From assembly GCF_020906515.1 (NCBI RefSeq), contig NC_085853.1, positions 2,294,001 to 2,358,000 of the forward strand: 64,000 nt of DNA, read 5' to 3'. The stretch is from Vanrija pseudolonga (Eukaryota > Basidiomycota > Tremellomycetes > Trichosporonales > Trichosporonaceae). Each line of letters begins with the position of its first letter. The first letter of the stretch is position 1. The translations under genes and the position numbers were made by a program. A model generated the notes under the pieces. That model worked only from the letters and a program-made list of their open reading frames with translations. It was not told the DNA's origin and searched no databases. This document shows, in pieces, positions 20,775-33,023 of the stretch.

Positions 20775-23265
20775 ATGTCCCACTCACCGGTGCGCAACAT
20801 CAGAGACAAGAGCATCCGTACGTCGCCGTCCCGCTCACACCGCACTGACCCCAGGCGCCTGTGTACGTCCGACCGGCGCAGCCCTCCCAGCTGACCCCAG
20901 GACGGCTGCCGGCGCATGAAGGTCAAATGCGTGGACAAGGAGACGCCGCCCTGCAGGCGGTGTAAGGCGAACCGCGTCGAATGCAAGTTCAACCTCACGC
21001 CTGGGATACCAGAGCCCGAGGCGAGCCCGGACGAGCGGTGCGGCGCGTAGCATGGCCAGGCTGACTGTACGTAGGCTGCGCGCGCTCGAGGCGCAGATCG
21101 CCGGCTTGCGTGAAGAGATGGCAACGCTCGTCCGTGGGACCGGTGGTACTGCGGGGTTCGCGCCGGCGATGGCCATGACCCCCGACGACGAAGAGGACCA
21201 CGAGCACATCGTGCGCGTAGTGCATGCTCCCGAGGCGGCCGCGGGCAGCGAGGAGGACGATGAGGAGGTCGTCGCGCCACTGCGGGCCGAGGACGTCGAC
21301 CGTCATCAAGCCTCGCCAGGCCGCAAGCGCAAGCGCACAGCGTCCCCTTCGCCGTCTGCCCGGCTACCCGCAGCGCCGAACCCGGAACAAGCCGACGCCG
21401 GCGTCGCGGACCCGGTGTCCGCGGGGTTCTGCACCGAGGCCGAGGCGCGGCGCCTCTTCGACCGGTACGTCTCCCCAAGAGCCCTCTGACACCGACAAAG
21501 GTTCATGAAGCATGCCCACGCGTTCGTGCCCGTCCTCGACCCGGCGCGGGACACGTTCGAGCGGTGAGGAGCTCGCCCCCGTTGGCGCAGCGCTGACCCC
21601 AAGACTCCGGGCCAAGCCGTTCGTCCTCACTGTCATCCTGTTGACTTCCGCACAGGTCGAGGACGCGTACCGCGCCCCGAGCGCGCTGCAGGTCCAGTGC
21701 CGTGCGTTGGCACAGTCGATGTGTAAGCAAGCTCACCAGGCGGGCCAGCTGACGTAGCAAGCCAACGCCACGCTGTTCTCGGCGCAGGCGAGCCTGGACA
21801 CGGTACAGGCCATGGTCACGCTCGGCTCGTGGTCCGACCTGTCGTGGCGGCCTATCAGTGGGTCTGGGTCAGCATCTCGCGGTGGTGCTAACGGCAAGGC
21901 TATGCCCTCAGCTTGGGGTGAGTGAGAGACGTGAGGTCGTCGGCTGACCCCCAGCTCCGAGATGGGGCTGTACAAGTGTCTCCCGCACCTCATCCGGACG
22001 GGGCTAGGCGCCGGCCGCACGAGGGCACAGGCCGAGTCTGACCGGCCGGCGGTGGACGGCGCGCGGGTGTGGATGGCTGTGGGTTGGCCGACTGCTTGAC
22101 GGTGCTGACGCCTCCCAGCTGCAGAAGATGCGCCTCGAGTGCGTGGTGGGCCGCACAGCCGCGCTGACCCCAGAATTGCGTTCAACGAGGGCCGGCCGGT
22201 GCCGTTCGTCGACGAGCCGCTTGACAAGCTGCGGTCGCTCCTCCGTCATCCGTTGGCGGACATCAACGACAGCCGGAGCATCGTGGCCATCGAGTTCCTG
22301 CAGCCGCGGGGTAGGTCGGTCACGGCGCGCGACTGCTGACAGCCAGTGCCCCTGCACCACGTGTGGACGCCGGACGAGGGCGACTGCCTCCCCACTGCCG
22401 AGATCGCGCGCGTCAACGATACGTTCGAGAGCCGCTTCCACTACTGGTCGAGCTATTACGGTGGGTGCTGCGGTGTGGCTCTGACATGGCTGACGCCGAT
22501 GGCAGCGCGCGCCGGCCTGCCGCGCGACCACTTCCTCTTCCTCCAGCGTAAGCTGCTGCGCCTGCCACCTGCTAACCCCACCCAGTCGAGTGCCAGCGGT
22601 CGCATGCCATGTGAGTGGCAGGCCGAGCAGCGCTGAGACAAGCCTCCACACCAACATCAAGCTCCTGCGCGGCGTCCGCTCGCGTACCGACGTGCGCCTC
22701 ATGTCCAAGGACCGGCGCGAGATCCTCGTGACGGCGCTTCATGCGGCCGACTTTGTGGTCACAGAGTTCGTGCACGGAAGCCAGGGCGCACACGCCGAGT
22801 GGGGGAACCGGTACTTCCGTGCGTGGCGAGTTGGACACGCTGACAGAAGACATCGCGACAGTGTTTGCGGCCCGCGCACTGCTGCGCCTCGCCACCCTCC
22901 TGCCCGAACATGTAGACCTGCACCGCGTCGGCGGCGACCTCGACGCGCTGGTCGGAAAGCTCCCGTGGCTGCCCGGCTACCCGTTTGCCTCGCTCATGAG
23001 CAAGATTATCCGCCGCGCACGCCGGAACGGCGCCCTGCCGTGGCCTCTGGGCGGCACTACGCCTGGAGCGCCGGACACGGGGGTGACCCCCAGCGACGTG
23101 CCGTCGGCGTCAGAGGCAAGCGACCCGTTCGACCTCTTCTCGATGGATAACCTGTTCCCGCTGTTCGATCTCAGCCAGCTGTCAGAGGATTCAGAGGTGA
23201 ACCTCGACGGGCAGGACTGGTTCGACGCAGTCCGCATGCCCGACCTCCCCGCCACCGCGGTGTAA
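20775..23265 (+). CDS. Zn2Cys6 transcription factor TF1
   Basis: Sixteen exons run 20775-20817, 20855-20862, 20901-21037, 21075-21464, 21501-21563, 21604-21722, 21762-21857, 21899-21917, 21955-22078, 22119-22138, 22174-22310, 22347-22460, 22506-22547, 22586-22610, 22643-22818 and 22847-23265, giving 643 residues. Splicing creates the zinc cluster ACDGCRRMKVKC followed by PPCRRCKANRVEC, with six Cys at about residues 17-43. A leucine-rich coiled coil (LRALEAQIAGLREEM) follows. The rest aligns along its length with TF2 (26602-29914) and should be the fungal regulatory domain. Exon 2 is 8 bases and encodes the codons for Ala and the first Cys. It lies 215 bases after the glycosidase on the same strand and probably controls the sugar locus from the nucleus. 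Confidence 0.9.
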
Positions 23266-23309
23266 TCAGTAGTACAAGGTCGTCCATCTATGCAAATGCA
23301 ATACAAACT

Positions 23310-25083
23310 CTAGATGCTCATAACCGAGATGATGCGGAACTCGTCCCCGCTCGCCTTGTTGCCGTCCTTTCCCAAGAACTTGCAGTTGAGCATGTGCTTG
23401 CCCGGGGACGCGTCCTTGGCGACGTCGTACCGCTGGCCAATGTTGAACTTTTGGTCCCAGTAGCCCTGCATCGTGACGGCGGCGGCCTCATTGTCGTCGA
23501 GCCAGCACTTGAGCACGCCGAGGTGGAACTCCCACGAGCGGAGGTAGAAGATCTGCACGATGCCAATGCCGGTGTTCACCTCGAACGAGATGGTCGAACC
23601 CGGCGTCTTGGTGATCATGTAGTTCTTGTCCTTCCACGCCCACTCGGTCCAGCCGTCGTTCTTCGCCGGCACAGGCTTGTTGGGCGAGTTCATCGACGCG
23701 CACGTCGGCCTCAGCGCCGGTATGGTGCGCTTCGGGTCCCACTGGTCGGAGGTGAGGAGACGAGGCAAGGGATCGAGCTTGTACAGCGTGTCGATGTCAA
23801 TGTCGCTCTTGCCCGTGCGCTTCTTCTCCGCCGCCTCGAGTCGGTCCATCTCGCACAGCTGCGTGTCCAGGTACGCATTCACAATGTCGCCCATCTTCTG
23901 GTGGCCCCACCGGCTGAGGTGGCGCCCGTCCACCTCGCCGTCGTCGTGCACCACGAACACCTGCTTCGTGTACGCCTCGTCGCGGAGGATCTGGGGCATG
24001 ACCGCGTGCTGCAGCGAAATCGTCGGCACGTCCATGTACTGCGCGATGGCCGTGTGCGGGATCGCGCCGCTCACGAGCGCGTGAAGAGGCAGCGCAAGCG
24101 TCTGGAGGTTGATGATGGCCGGCTGCGAGGGCAGGTCCAGCAGCCCGCGGAGCAGGAGCTCGTACGGCCGCTGGAACTCGAGGTAGTTCTGGTCGTTGAT
24201 AGCTGCGGAAGGCGAGTCAGTCACTGTCCTGCCCCCAGCTTTGCCGCCCCACTCACCCAGCTCGACAATGACAATGTCAACGTCGGTAGGGATATGCTCC
24301 TGGAAACACATGGAGAAGTAGTCGCTCCCTGGAGACGTCAATCTACGCTCCGCCCCGCCCGCGACCGCGACCCACCCGTCCCGCCCTGCGCGCCGTTGAC
24401 GAACCCATTCCGCCCCTCGCCCTTCTTGGACTCGGTCGACGGCAGCGAGATGAACGCCTCGCCCTTGCCGGGGAACTTGGCGTCCAGGTGGTCAAAGATA
24501 CGGCGATGCAGGTTGGCCTTGCACGTCTCCTCGGGGTCCTCCTTGAGGGTGTGACCTCTTGAGACTAGGTTCACAGTCAGTTAGAGTTTGGGCCGACCCG
24601 TGCCGTCGTACTCCCAGCCCACTGGAGGCAGCGGCAGCAGCAACATACCTGATCCGCCGACGACAGCAACGTTGAACGGCTTGCCGGAGCGCATCTTGGC
24701 CAGCGCTCTCCGCAGGCGCTGGTTCGTGCCCCTGTACGAGATGGAGGCCTCGACTGATCCCTCGCTTCGGTGGTCGTTAGCACCGCCGCCACAACACGGC
24801 CTGCCTCCACGCACCTCATCTCGTCGCACAGCGTCGCGTTCGCAGTGCACAGGGAACATGATGCCCCCGAGACGATCTGCGGCACCTCGACCACCTTCTC
24901 GACTACCCGCTCGACGACCTTCTCGACGACGCGTATTGAGGGCTCGCCGTCGGCGGCGGAGCGCGTCAAGGCCGGGTCGTCGATCGGGAAGCTGTATATC
25001 CAGAAGATGGCGGCGACGATGAGGATGTTGAAGACGATCGACAGCCGCAGCAGGGTACGGCCCTGCCGTGTGTGGAGGCTCAT
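23310..25083 (-). CDS. Membrane-anchored SGNH-hydrolase-like protein
   Basis: Exons are 25083-24815, 24764-24649, 24564-24376, 24328-24257 and 24202-23310, giving 512 residues. A single helix near residues 13-32 (LSIVFNILIVAAIFWIYSF) with no cleavage site makes it a type II membrane protein. A VVEKVVERVVEKVVEV coiled stretch follows. Splicing builds block I as VVGGSVSRGHTL (Ser nucleophile), a block III-like VELAINDQ, and a late DGRHLSRWGHQ that fits the Asp-x-x-His pair. The last 130 residues look like a beta-sandwich. The lumenal domain could remove or add acyl groups on glycans in the secretory pathway; that role is inference from the fold. It ends 45 bases from TF1, tail to tail. Confidence 0.82.
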
Positions 25084-26601
25084 TGCGGTGGTGGTGGTGG
25101 GGGCCGTGGCCAGTTGTTGTCGTGCTGATGAGGCGAGGGCGAGTTACAGTCGCGTGTCGATGGCAACGGTCCAGCCTGCCAGTAAGTGGTGAGCAATGCA
25201 ACAGAGGTGAAAGATGCAATGTCAGAACACGATCCATGAACACCTTCCGAGGTCGTGGTGCATCGTTGCTGCCAGCGGTGACCGTTGGGTACGCCGTCTG
25301 GGGAGCACAACGGGCGGGGAGCTCCCACGGTTCCCGGAGTGAAGATGGCGTTGGTGGTGCGCCGTCCGTCCTCCCCACAGTTGTGCGCGTCAATCTCCTG
25401 AAACCACGACGCATGCACGCTAAAGCACGCACGCACGTACGCGAGCAACGGCGGTGGGCAGTGTGCGCGCCCACCATGTGCTGCGTGGAGAAGAGTTTCA
25501 GCCAACCTTGAAGTAAGGCAGGCGAACCTTGATTCCAACGCCGCGGACGTTCGTTGACGACGACTTCCGTCGCCACTTCCGCGCCGTCTGTCCGTCCTGT
25601 ACCTCCCTAGCGAAATCGCCTGCTGCTCGGAATAACACCACCTGCCTTCCCCAGCCCTGAAGGTATCGTTCCTACTGGGATGGTGGTTCAGCAATGAAAC
25701 TCGCAGCATGATAGAAGAGGTTGCGACTCCCCCTCTTCACTCAGGGTGGCCCAGGAACAAGGTGACATTGAAGTCGAGGCAGAGGGAGGGACCCGGAGAT
25801 GAGGTACACTTACATAGAGTTGGCTTTCCCCGCCGCTCTCCCCGTCTTCACCGCCTCTGTGCCGCCCATTTCAACCTTTCTATCAACAGACCCGCGCGCG
25901 TTGTAATAGAAGCGCAACCACTGACGACGTCTTACACTTTTAATAGACGCGTGTGTGAAGTCACCCTTCCCGCCCTGGTGGCATCCAAATCCTTGTTTCC
26001 AAGGCCACAACGGACCGCTCACCGAGGCCGTGGTGTTAGCAGCTCAGACGCGTTGCAGTCAGTCGGCTTACCGCCGCCACCTTGTTGGTGGTGGCTGTTC
26101 CCGACCTATTCTTACATCCTCGCCCTTGGCAAGTGGTGGTCTTCATTCCCCGACGCGTCTCTTTCCAGCATTACGGCAGCCACATGTTTCCATATACCCT
26201 AGGTGCTGATGCAATAAGACGTAGCGCGTGGCTGTTAGGGGGCGAGGATGCTCAGGCGCGCGCCAAGCTTGCAGTCGCCGCGTTTAGCCCTCCGTCGCCA
26301 TCGCCGTCGCCGCTCCTCCTTCGCCGCCCCATCACCAAGCGCGGCGCGCGGTGTCGGCCGGATCCGATGACACGTGTCCGCCATGCGACTCTCACGTGTC
26401 TACCCTGCAACATCACGTGATTTTATGTGGTACCGCATGGTGCTGCTCCCTGGGTGGGAGGATGTTGATCCGCGATGCGATTTCCTGGCAATAATCTACA
26501 ATTTCTGTTGTTGCATCGCACATCTCTCGACGTTGTACAGAGGGCCTTGGGACGACGACGCAAGGCAACCCAGACACCCACCACCTCATGGATCTCAGGC
26601 C
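25084..26601. other. Intergenic, divergent between SGNH gene and TF2
   Basis: The 1.5 kb should hold both promoters. No coding exon or clear repeat is seen. Its length fits regulated genes. Confidence 0.45.
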
Positions 26602-29600
26602 ATGACATCAAACCACCAGGACGAGCGGAGGAGGCTGTCGGCCCAGTCGCAGCCACCACCACCACCGCCTCCACCCTTGGCCGCATCGTCGTCATCGTCC
26701 TCGACCCACAGCGCGACTCTGATCCGCAACCCAAGAGACAACTCGTTGCGTGAGTAGCAGCAGCAGCAGCACTAACCCCCCTTGGAACCCGCTAACATAT
26801 CCCAGGAGCATGTGTATGTCGCATGCCACTACCCGCTCGCCGCTGACCTCCACCCAGGACAACTGCAAGAAGATGCGAATCAAGTGCGTCGACAAGGAGA
26901 ACCCGCCGTGCAAGCGCTGCAAGATGCGCAAGCTCGAGTGCACGTTCGACCGGTCGTTTGTCGAAGAAGACAAGGCGACACCAGCACCGAGGAAGCGTAG
27001 CCGCGCGGGCGTGAGCCCAGACGATGACGACAGGTGGGTTCTGAAGTCTGCGGAGCGCTAACCCGCCAGCAACGGCGGCCTCCAGGCCGAGGTCACGACG
27101 CTGAGGGAGCAGCTCGCCGAGATGCGCTCCCTCCTGCAAGGCATGTCACAGCAGCAGTCGCAGCTCGCGGCGGCGCAGGCGCAGACGCACACGCCGTCGT
27201 TCCCGCCGACGCCAGCGCCGCCCTCCCACCGGCCGTCGCTAGGTGCCCCACAGCCCCCGCCGCCGCCGTCGTACCCGAGCCGGTCGAACTCGGGGCAGCC
27301 GATCGACTTCCAGATCCTCTCGCCCGACACGCCGCACCTGCCTCTGCAGACGAGCCCGACGTTCGAGCCCATGCTGCCGAGCACGAGCAACCACGGCCCA
27401 CCGAGCGTGAGGCCACCGATCGTCGCGACGCCGTCGTCATCCTCCTTGGTACCGACCTACCCCCTGCCTGGGCCGCGGCGCATGCGGATCCCGAGCGCAT
27501 CGGACGATGACCACACCAACAACTCTGCTGGCACGTCGCCGGTGCGCGGGTTCAACAACGGCGGCGGGTCCGGGCCGCCAAGTGTCCCGGCATCGGTTCC
27601 CTCCGCCCCGCCGACCACCACGCCAGGCCCACCTGCGCCCGCGACCAACGGCCCGTCGACTTCTGGGCCGTCGACGGTGCCGTACATCCCCGAACCGCCT
27701 GACTTCGACAATGGCAACTGCGAGACGGACCATTTCGAGTTTGAGATCGACGACGGGCCGTATGACGACAACCCACTCGAGGCGGCGGCACGCTCACAGC
27801 CATACCGCGACATGACGGTGCTTTCGGAGCGTGCAACACTGTTGGACGAGGGTCACCGTCTCGCGTTGACCTGGATGGGTGGGAGAGATCGCCGTGCAGT
27901 GGACATTCTCGAGTCGGACATGGTCAACCTCACGAGGGAGCGACTCACGGCCGTCTGGGAGGACTATGGCACGTCGCACACCAACCCCATCGACGAGGGA
28001 TTCTGCACCGAAGAGGAAGGGCGGGCAATGTTTGATCTGTGAGTGGCGCAAGTTGGGTATACGCTGACCATGCCAGGTTCATGGCCAACAGCCACCCGTT
28101 CATTCCAATCTTTGACCTTGAGACGGACACGTTCGAGCTGTGAGCAAACTGGGTTTGACCTGTACTGATCATATCAGTCTCCGCATGCGCTTCCCGTTCA
28201 CCCTCACCGTCATCATCACATTCATGGTTCGCTGCCAGGAGGCCAACAAGGAGATCTCCCTGCTTCACCTGCAGTGCATCCAGCTCACCAAAGTCATGAG
28301 TGGGTAACCTTGGCGCGCCTCGCTGACCCGCTCAGCCAGCTGGACCATGTTCTCGCCGATCAACCAGCTCGACAGAGTCAGGGCCATGTGCATCATGGGC
28401 TGCTTCAGCGACATGCAGTGGCGCCGAATCAGTGAGCTTTGCTGTACTGCTCAAGCTGACGCACCAGACCACGCAATGAGCATGGCGATGGAGATGGACT
28501 TCCACAATGAGCTCGCCGTGCTACTCAACCTGGGCCCAGGCTCTACGCGTTCCGAGATGAGCATTCGGCGCGGTGTCGGCGACGTGCGTTGCTGGCTGGC
28601 GGTGAGTTGGAGGTCACGGCACATAACATCAACTGACTTCCTCAGATCACAAAGCAACGCATGGAGTGGGTGATAGAGCCGACCGAAAGCTGACCCACTC
28701 AGAATGGCCTTTGGTGAAGGCAGACCGGTGCCCTTCCTTGACGAGTCGCTCGACCACCTGCGTCACTTCCTCAAGTTGCCGTACACCACCGTCCTCGACA
28801 GCAGGTTCATCGTCGCGATCGAGTTTATGCTCCCTAGGAGTGAGTCCAGTTGTAGCCTTGCCTATGCCAAGCTGACTCCGCAGTGACCCTCCACCGGGCG
28901 TGGTACCTCGACAGGATCCGCGACGCACCACCGACACTGATGGAGATCCTCAAGGTCAATGACAGCTTGGAGAGTCTGTACCACTACTGGTCCAAGTATT
29001 ATGGTGAGTGCGGTGTTGTCTGGGGTAGGGCTACTGCTGACTTATCACAGTCGAGAGCGGTGTCGGGAGGGACCACTTCCTCTTCCACCAGCGTGAGTGG
29101 AGCGCCACGGAATGCATTCTGACCCCTGCCTAGTGGAGCTACAAAGAGCCAATGCAATGTAAGCTGCCAGGTCTGCCATGACAGCTAAACCCCCAGCCTT
29201 CAGACCAACTCGCTCCTGCTCAGCGGAATCTCGACGCGCTCCATTCAGATCATGAGCGCGGAGCGCACGCGCCTGCTCATCGCCGCGATGGAGGCGGCCA
29301 ACTTTATCGTCTCGACCTTCATCCGAGGCCCACACTCGGAGACTGTCCCCTTTGGTGAGCAGCTCTGGTTTTCGTCAAAGAACCCAACTGACACCCCCAG
29401 GCAATCGCTACTACCGTGCGCATGCCCGCTTCCTCGCCCTCCGTGCTCCACTGACCCCACAGACGTCGGCACCGTGTTTGCCGCCCGTGCCCTCCTGCGC
29501 CTCGCGACGCTTATGCCCGAGCACAGCGACCAGTACAGAATCGGCGCCGATCTCGACGTGCTAGTCCGACAGCTACCCGCAATGCCAGGCTATCCGCTCG

Positions 29601-29914
29601 CGCCGCTGCTCAGACGCCTCGTCCTCAAAGCGCGGCGCTCAGGCGTGCTGCCATGGCCGCTGCAGGACGATGACGCCGCTCCGCCTCCTCCTGCCCCAGT
29701 CACGCACAGCGCAGGCCACACGGCGACGCTAACAACCCCGGTCGAGACCGAGTCGCGCACCGATGTGTCAGACTTGTTTCCTGCCGCTGTCAATGAGCAC
29801 CTCCAGCCGTCGCCCAGCGGTGAGAGCCATGGTAACCGGCTCACCGAGGTGATCTTCTCGGCGGCGCAGCTGTGGCCTTTGGCCGAGGGCATGGACCTTG
29901 GGGGGTTGGAGTAG
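26602..29914 (+). CDS. Zn2Cys6 transcription factor TF2, paralogue of TF1
   Basis: Sixteen exons run 26602-26749, 26806-26813, 26858-27033, 27070-28038, 28077-28139, 28178-28299, 28336-28431, 28468-28601, 28646-28665, 28703-28839, 28884-29003, 29051-29092, 29134-29158, 29197-29354, 29401-29415 and 29463-29914, giving 894 residues. Splicing through an 8-base microexon builds RACDNCKKMRIKC, then PPCKRCKMRKLEC. A poly-Pro/Ser N-terminus and a long Pro/Thr/Ser linker (from about residue 150) explain the extra length against TF1. The regulatory domain matches TF1 block by block, for example MAFGEGRPVPFLDE against IAFNEGRPVPFVDE. Exons of 63, 96, 20, 137, 42 and 25 bases are the same length in both genes. 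It is a nuclear DNA-binding activator or repressor; targets are unknown. Confidence 0.9.
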
Positions 29915-30021
29915 GGCGGGGCGCCCACGCCGAGAAGCAAGTATCGAAGCCGGCATGTGCACTGTATGAACCAATGTATCGCTGTTGCATGCAACAAATC
30001 TATGCCATGCGCGCTAACCCT

Positions 30022-30906
30022 CTATTCTCGCTCCGCGAGCCTCGCTTTGAGCTCCACAACCTCGGCCTCGAGCTCCTCTCTCCGGCGAGTCTCAGCCGCG
30101 AGCACCTCCTTGAGCTCGCGCACGCGCGCGCTCTCCGCGTTGGCCGCATACGGCGGCGGCGCCCTCTCGCCCGTGCGCACGCGGAACACTGGCGCGGCGG
30201 TATCCGACGGGTGTGCGCGGTCCCCAGGCTCAGCGGGGAGGGGCACGAACGGCGAGTTGGCGTCGGCAGAGGGCACAGCGCGGACAATGGCCGGCTGCCG
30301 CCCCGTGAGGAAGTATCTTGCGCGCTCGGCGCGTGTGCGTGGCCCCACGTCGACGGGCACGACACGCCCAGTGTCCGTCATATGGCTCCTGTTGAGCCCG
30401 TACGCCGCGCGAATGTCGGCGACGACCTCGGCGTGATCGGGGGCGAGGGTCTCGAGCTGGGACAGCTTGTGACTGACGTGCGCGCGCGAGGCGCCGTTGG
30501 CAAACTTGTAGTCTGCATACGAGTGGATCACGACCATGGCGTAACTGTGAGGCGAAAGCGAGGCGCGTCAGCGCCGAGCTGAGCGGCTCAGGGATCAAGC
30601 AAGCCGTTACTCACTGCGGGTTGGTCGTCGCGAGGCGGGACTGCAGCGCCGCGACGACATTCGACGCCTTGCCCGTCATGCCGAGCTAGCCGTCAGCATT
30701 GTACCAGTGCCATGCGCCTCGGCTGCGCCTCGCCGCGCGCGACTTACCGTCATGCGATACCGATCAAAGAGCACAAAGTAGTCGTCGGTCATCTTTGGAT
30801 GCTGCGCCGTGAGCCACTTTGCGCCCTGCACCGCGTAGGGGTTGAGCGTATGCGGCTCGTTGAGGCGGTTGTGCGGGGCGGTGGGGGTGGGGGCTGTCGC
30901 TGTCAT
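30022..30906 (-). CDS. KL-LE family protein a
   Basis: Exons are 30906-30748, 30685-30615 and 30544-30022, giving 250 residues. The family core reads ASNVVAALQS, then VIHSYADYKFANGASR, KLSQLETLAPDH and VVADIRAAYGLN. The first two intron phases (0 and 2) match members d, e and f at 57.5-62.9 kb; the third family intron is absent. A Pro/Ala-rich region follows. The end (RVRELKEVLAAETRRREELE and on to the stop) is a strong coiled coil not seen in the other members, so this one may dimerise. There is no signal peptide or membrane helix. I do not recognise the family; function is unknown. It is transcribed divergently from seven-helix member C. Confidence 0.82.
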
Positions 30907-31867
30907 GGTGGGCGAGGAGGACTTATAGGCGGCCTGGGGGGTTGAGAAGAAAAGTCGAGGGAGCGTCGAGTTGGACGATGAGGTCGAGCTGCGCGGCGGA
31001 GACTCCGAGGCGCGTTCTGGGCGGCGGTGGCGGGGTGGTGCGGCTACGGGCGCGGCACGGCACGGCGTGTCGAGGAGAGGAGAGGGCGCGAGGCTGATGG
31101 GGTGGGAGAGGTCAAGAGAGGCTTAGAGGAGTGAATGAGAGAGAGAGAGATGAGAGAGGGGAGGTCGACAAAGTGGACGACCGCCAAGTCGACCAGGGTC
31201 GGGCCGAACATTACGCCCTCGGCATCAGCTAAGTGCCGCGATGCCGGAGTCGGCGGGGAGGTGGGGGGTGGGGGTGACGGCGACGGCGACGGCGATGTCT
31301 TGACACGACAGCGACAGCGAGCACGTTCATGCATAGTGCAAGCAAGTACGACGCGATGCCCCACCCCGCAAAGATTATGCATCAAAGCAAGCCAGCTTAC
31401 GGCACCCGCGTTGTTAGCGTGGTAATGTCCGCGGCTCGTCGTGCGTCATGTCTCCCATCTCCCCATCGCCGACCGACCGACTGACCGAGTGCTAGTCGCC
31501 GCTCACCGGAGATCTGCCCCCAACCATGTTCTTGACGTGCTCCTTGGAGCAGCAGCAGAGCAACAGAAGCAAGCAAGCGTGCGAGTGTGAGTGTGTGAGC
31601 GAGTGGGCGAGTCCTACCTTGCTGCGCGCCGTCACGGTCGGTCAGAGCGGCTGTGCGTAACTCGGCCTTGTCGCCGCCACCTGTTGCTCGTCCTCGTCAA
31701 CACGCAACTCCACTCACTCCTCCTTCTCACACAGCATCGTCGGGCGGCCTCGCAACTCCCACCTACTTGTCACTCATTGCATCGTCTCTCTCTATCTCAC
31801 CCATTCACTCTCGTTTGCTTTCTCTCTCTATCACATCATTTGGCCCACCCCACCCCCCTCGCCACCC
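30907..31867. other. Divergent promoter region between family protein a and member C
   Basis: It contains a GA-rich run (about 31137-31160) and a GGCGAC repeat (about 31272-31295). A long CT-rich stretch (about 31720-31860) leads into the start at 31868. No coding exon is seen. Confidence 0.45.
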
Positions 31868-32871
31868 ATGGCCGCAACCCTCGCGCAGCCCCCACCCCCG
31901 TCGGCGGCGGACCTCCTCGCCCTCCCCGCCGGCAGGGCCCAGTCAATCGCCTATGTCGTGCTGTATGCGCTGTTCGTGCTGCTGTTCTTTGGGCGGCTGG
32001 TCGCCGGTGTCGGCGGGCGCAAGTTTGTCTTCTCGGCTCTGGCGCTGTTGTCGGCCGGTAAGTGCTCCGCGCTTCCCACCGTCACTGTTTCCTAACCCCC
32101 CCGCGCAGTCCGCGTCGCGACCTTTGTCGTCCAGTACCAAATCACGACGGACCGCGCCGCCGACTCGAGCACGTTCAAGCACGATGCCATCGCTGCCGCG
32201 TGCCTCGTGCACGCGGGCATGGTGATCCTCCTCGAGGCCGTCACCGGCCTCCTCCTCGACTGGTGAGCTCGCTGACTCCTCCGCAAGAGCTGACCACACA
32301 CAGGTACGAGACGGTCCGTAACCGCCCCATCTCGCACCCGGCCACCCACGTCGTCCACCCCGGCCGACACGTGCTGTACGCGGTGATCCTCGCGCTCGGC
32401 ATCGCAGGCTGGGCGCGGCCGACTGGCTCTGGCACCAACGGCCTCCTCCTCGCCTCTGGCGTGCTGTTCCTCGTCGTCTCGGCGACCATCCTCGCCGCCA
32501 CACTCTGGATGACATGGCTGCCCGTGCCCCGCGCGCGCCCGATCAACAGGTGGGGCTGCAGCCTCCTCCTCGTCCTCTGCGCGCTCGCCCTCATCCTGCA
32601 AGGCGCGTACGTCGTGTGGTCCGCCGCGCCAACAGCATGGGTACACACCCCCGCCGCCCAGACGGTGCTTGTCGTCGTGCCGGAGCTGCTGGTGCTCCTC
32701 GAAATCGGCATCCACTACCTCGACGACCTGGGCGGCATCTACTGGATCTGCGCGCGCCGCAGGGACAAGCCGCGCGTCGTCGAGGGCTTTGCGCCTGCCG
32801 GCGAGGGCGAGGGGGTGTCGCCGACGGGGGAGAAGTGGCACTGGGTCGGGCCTTGGGCAAGGGAGGTGTAG
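31868..32871 (+). CDS. Seven-helix membrane protein, family member C
   Basis: Exons are 31868-32057, 32109-32262 and 32304-32871, giving 303 residues, the shortest member. Introns sit at the same two places and phases as in A and B, and exon 2 is 154 bases as in A. Shared blocks are VRVATFVVQY, LLEAVTGLLLDWYE, LLLASGVLFLVV and GAYVVWSAAPTAWV, then VLVVVPELLVLL. The Arg before the conserved Val-Trp pair in A, B and D is replaced by Val, so this copy is more diverged. The tail is short and charged. Function is unknown; plasma or internal membrane location is expected. Confidence 0.86.
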
Positions 32872-33023
32872 GAGGTCGCGTCGCGCAGTGGCGCGGCGCG
32901 ACGGTGCGCCGAGCCGTGTCGGCGTCAGTGTCTGTCCGTCATGTGTCCCCTCCCCGACGCCGCCCAGTGTATCCCAAAATGAACTTTCACGTCTGTCCGT
33001 TATGATTGTTGTCGAGGTGTACC

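Noticed and set aside
23394-24554. 386-residue plus-strand frame over the SGNH gene
   Set aside because: It is a shadow frame rich in Arg, Leu and Val. The SGNH motifs are on the minus strand with good splice sites.
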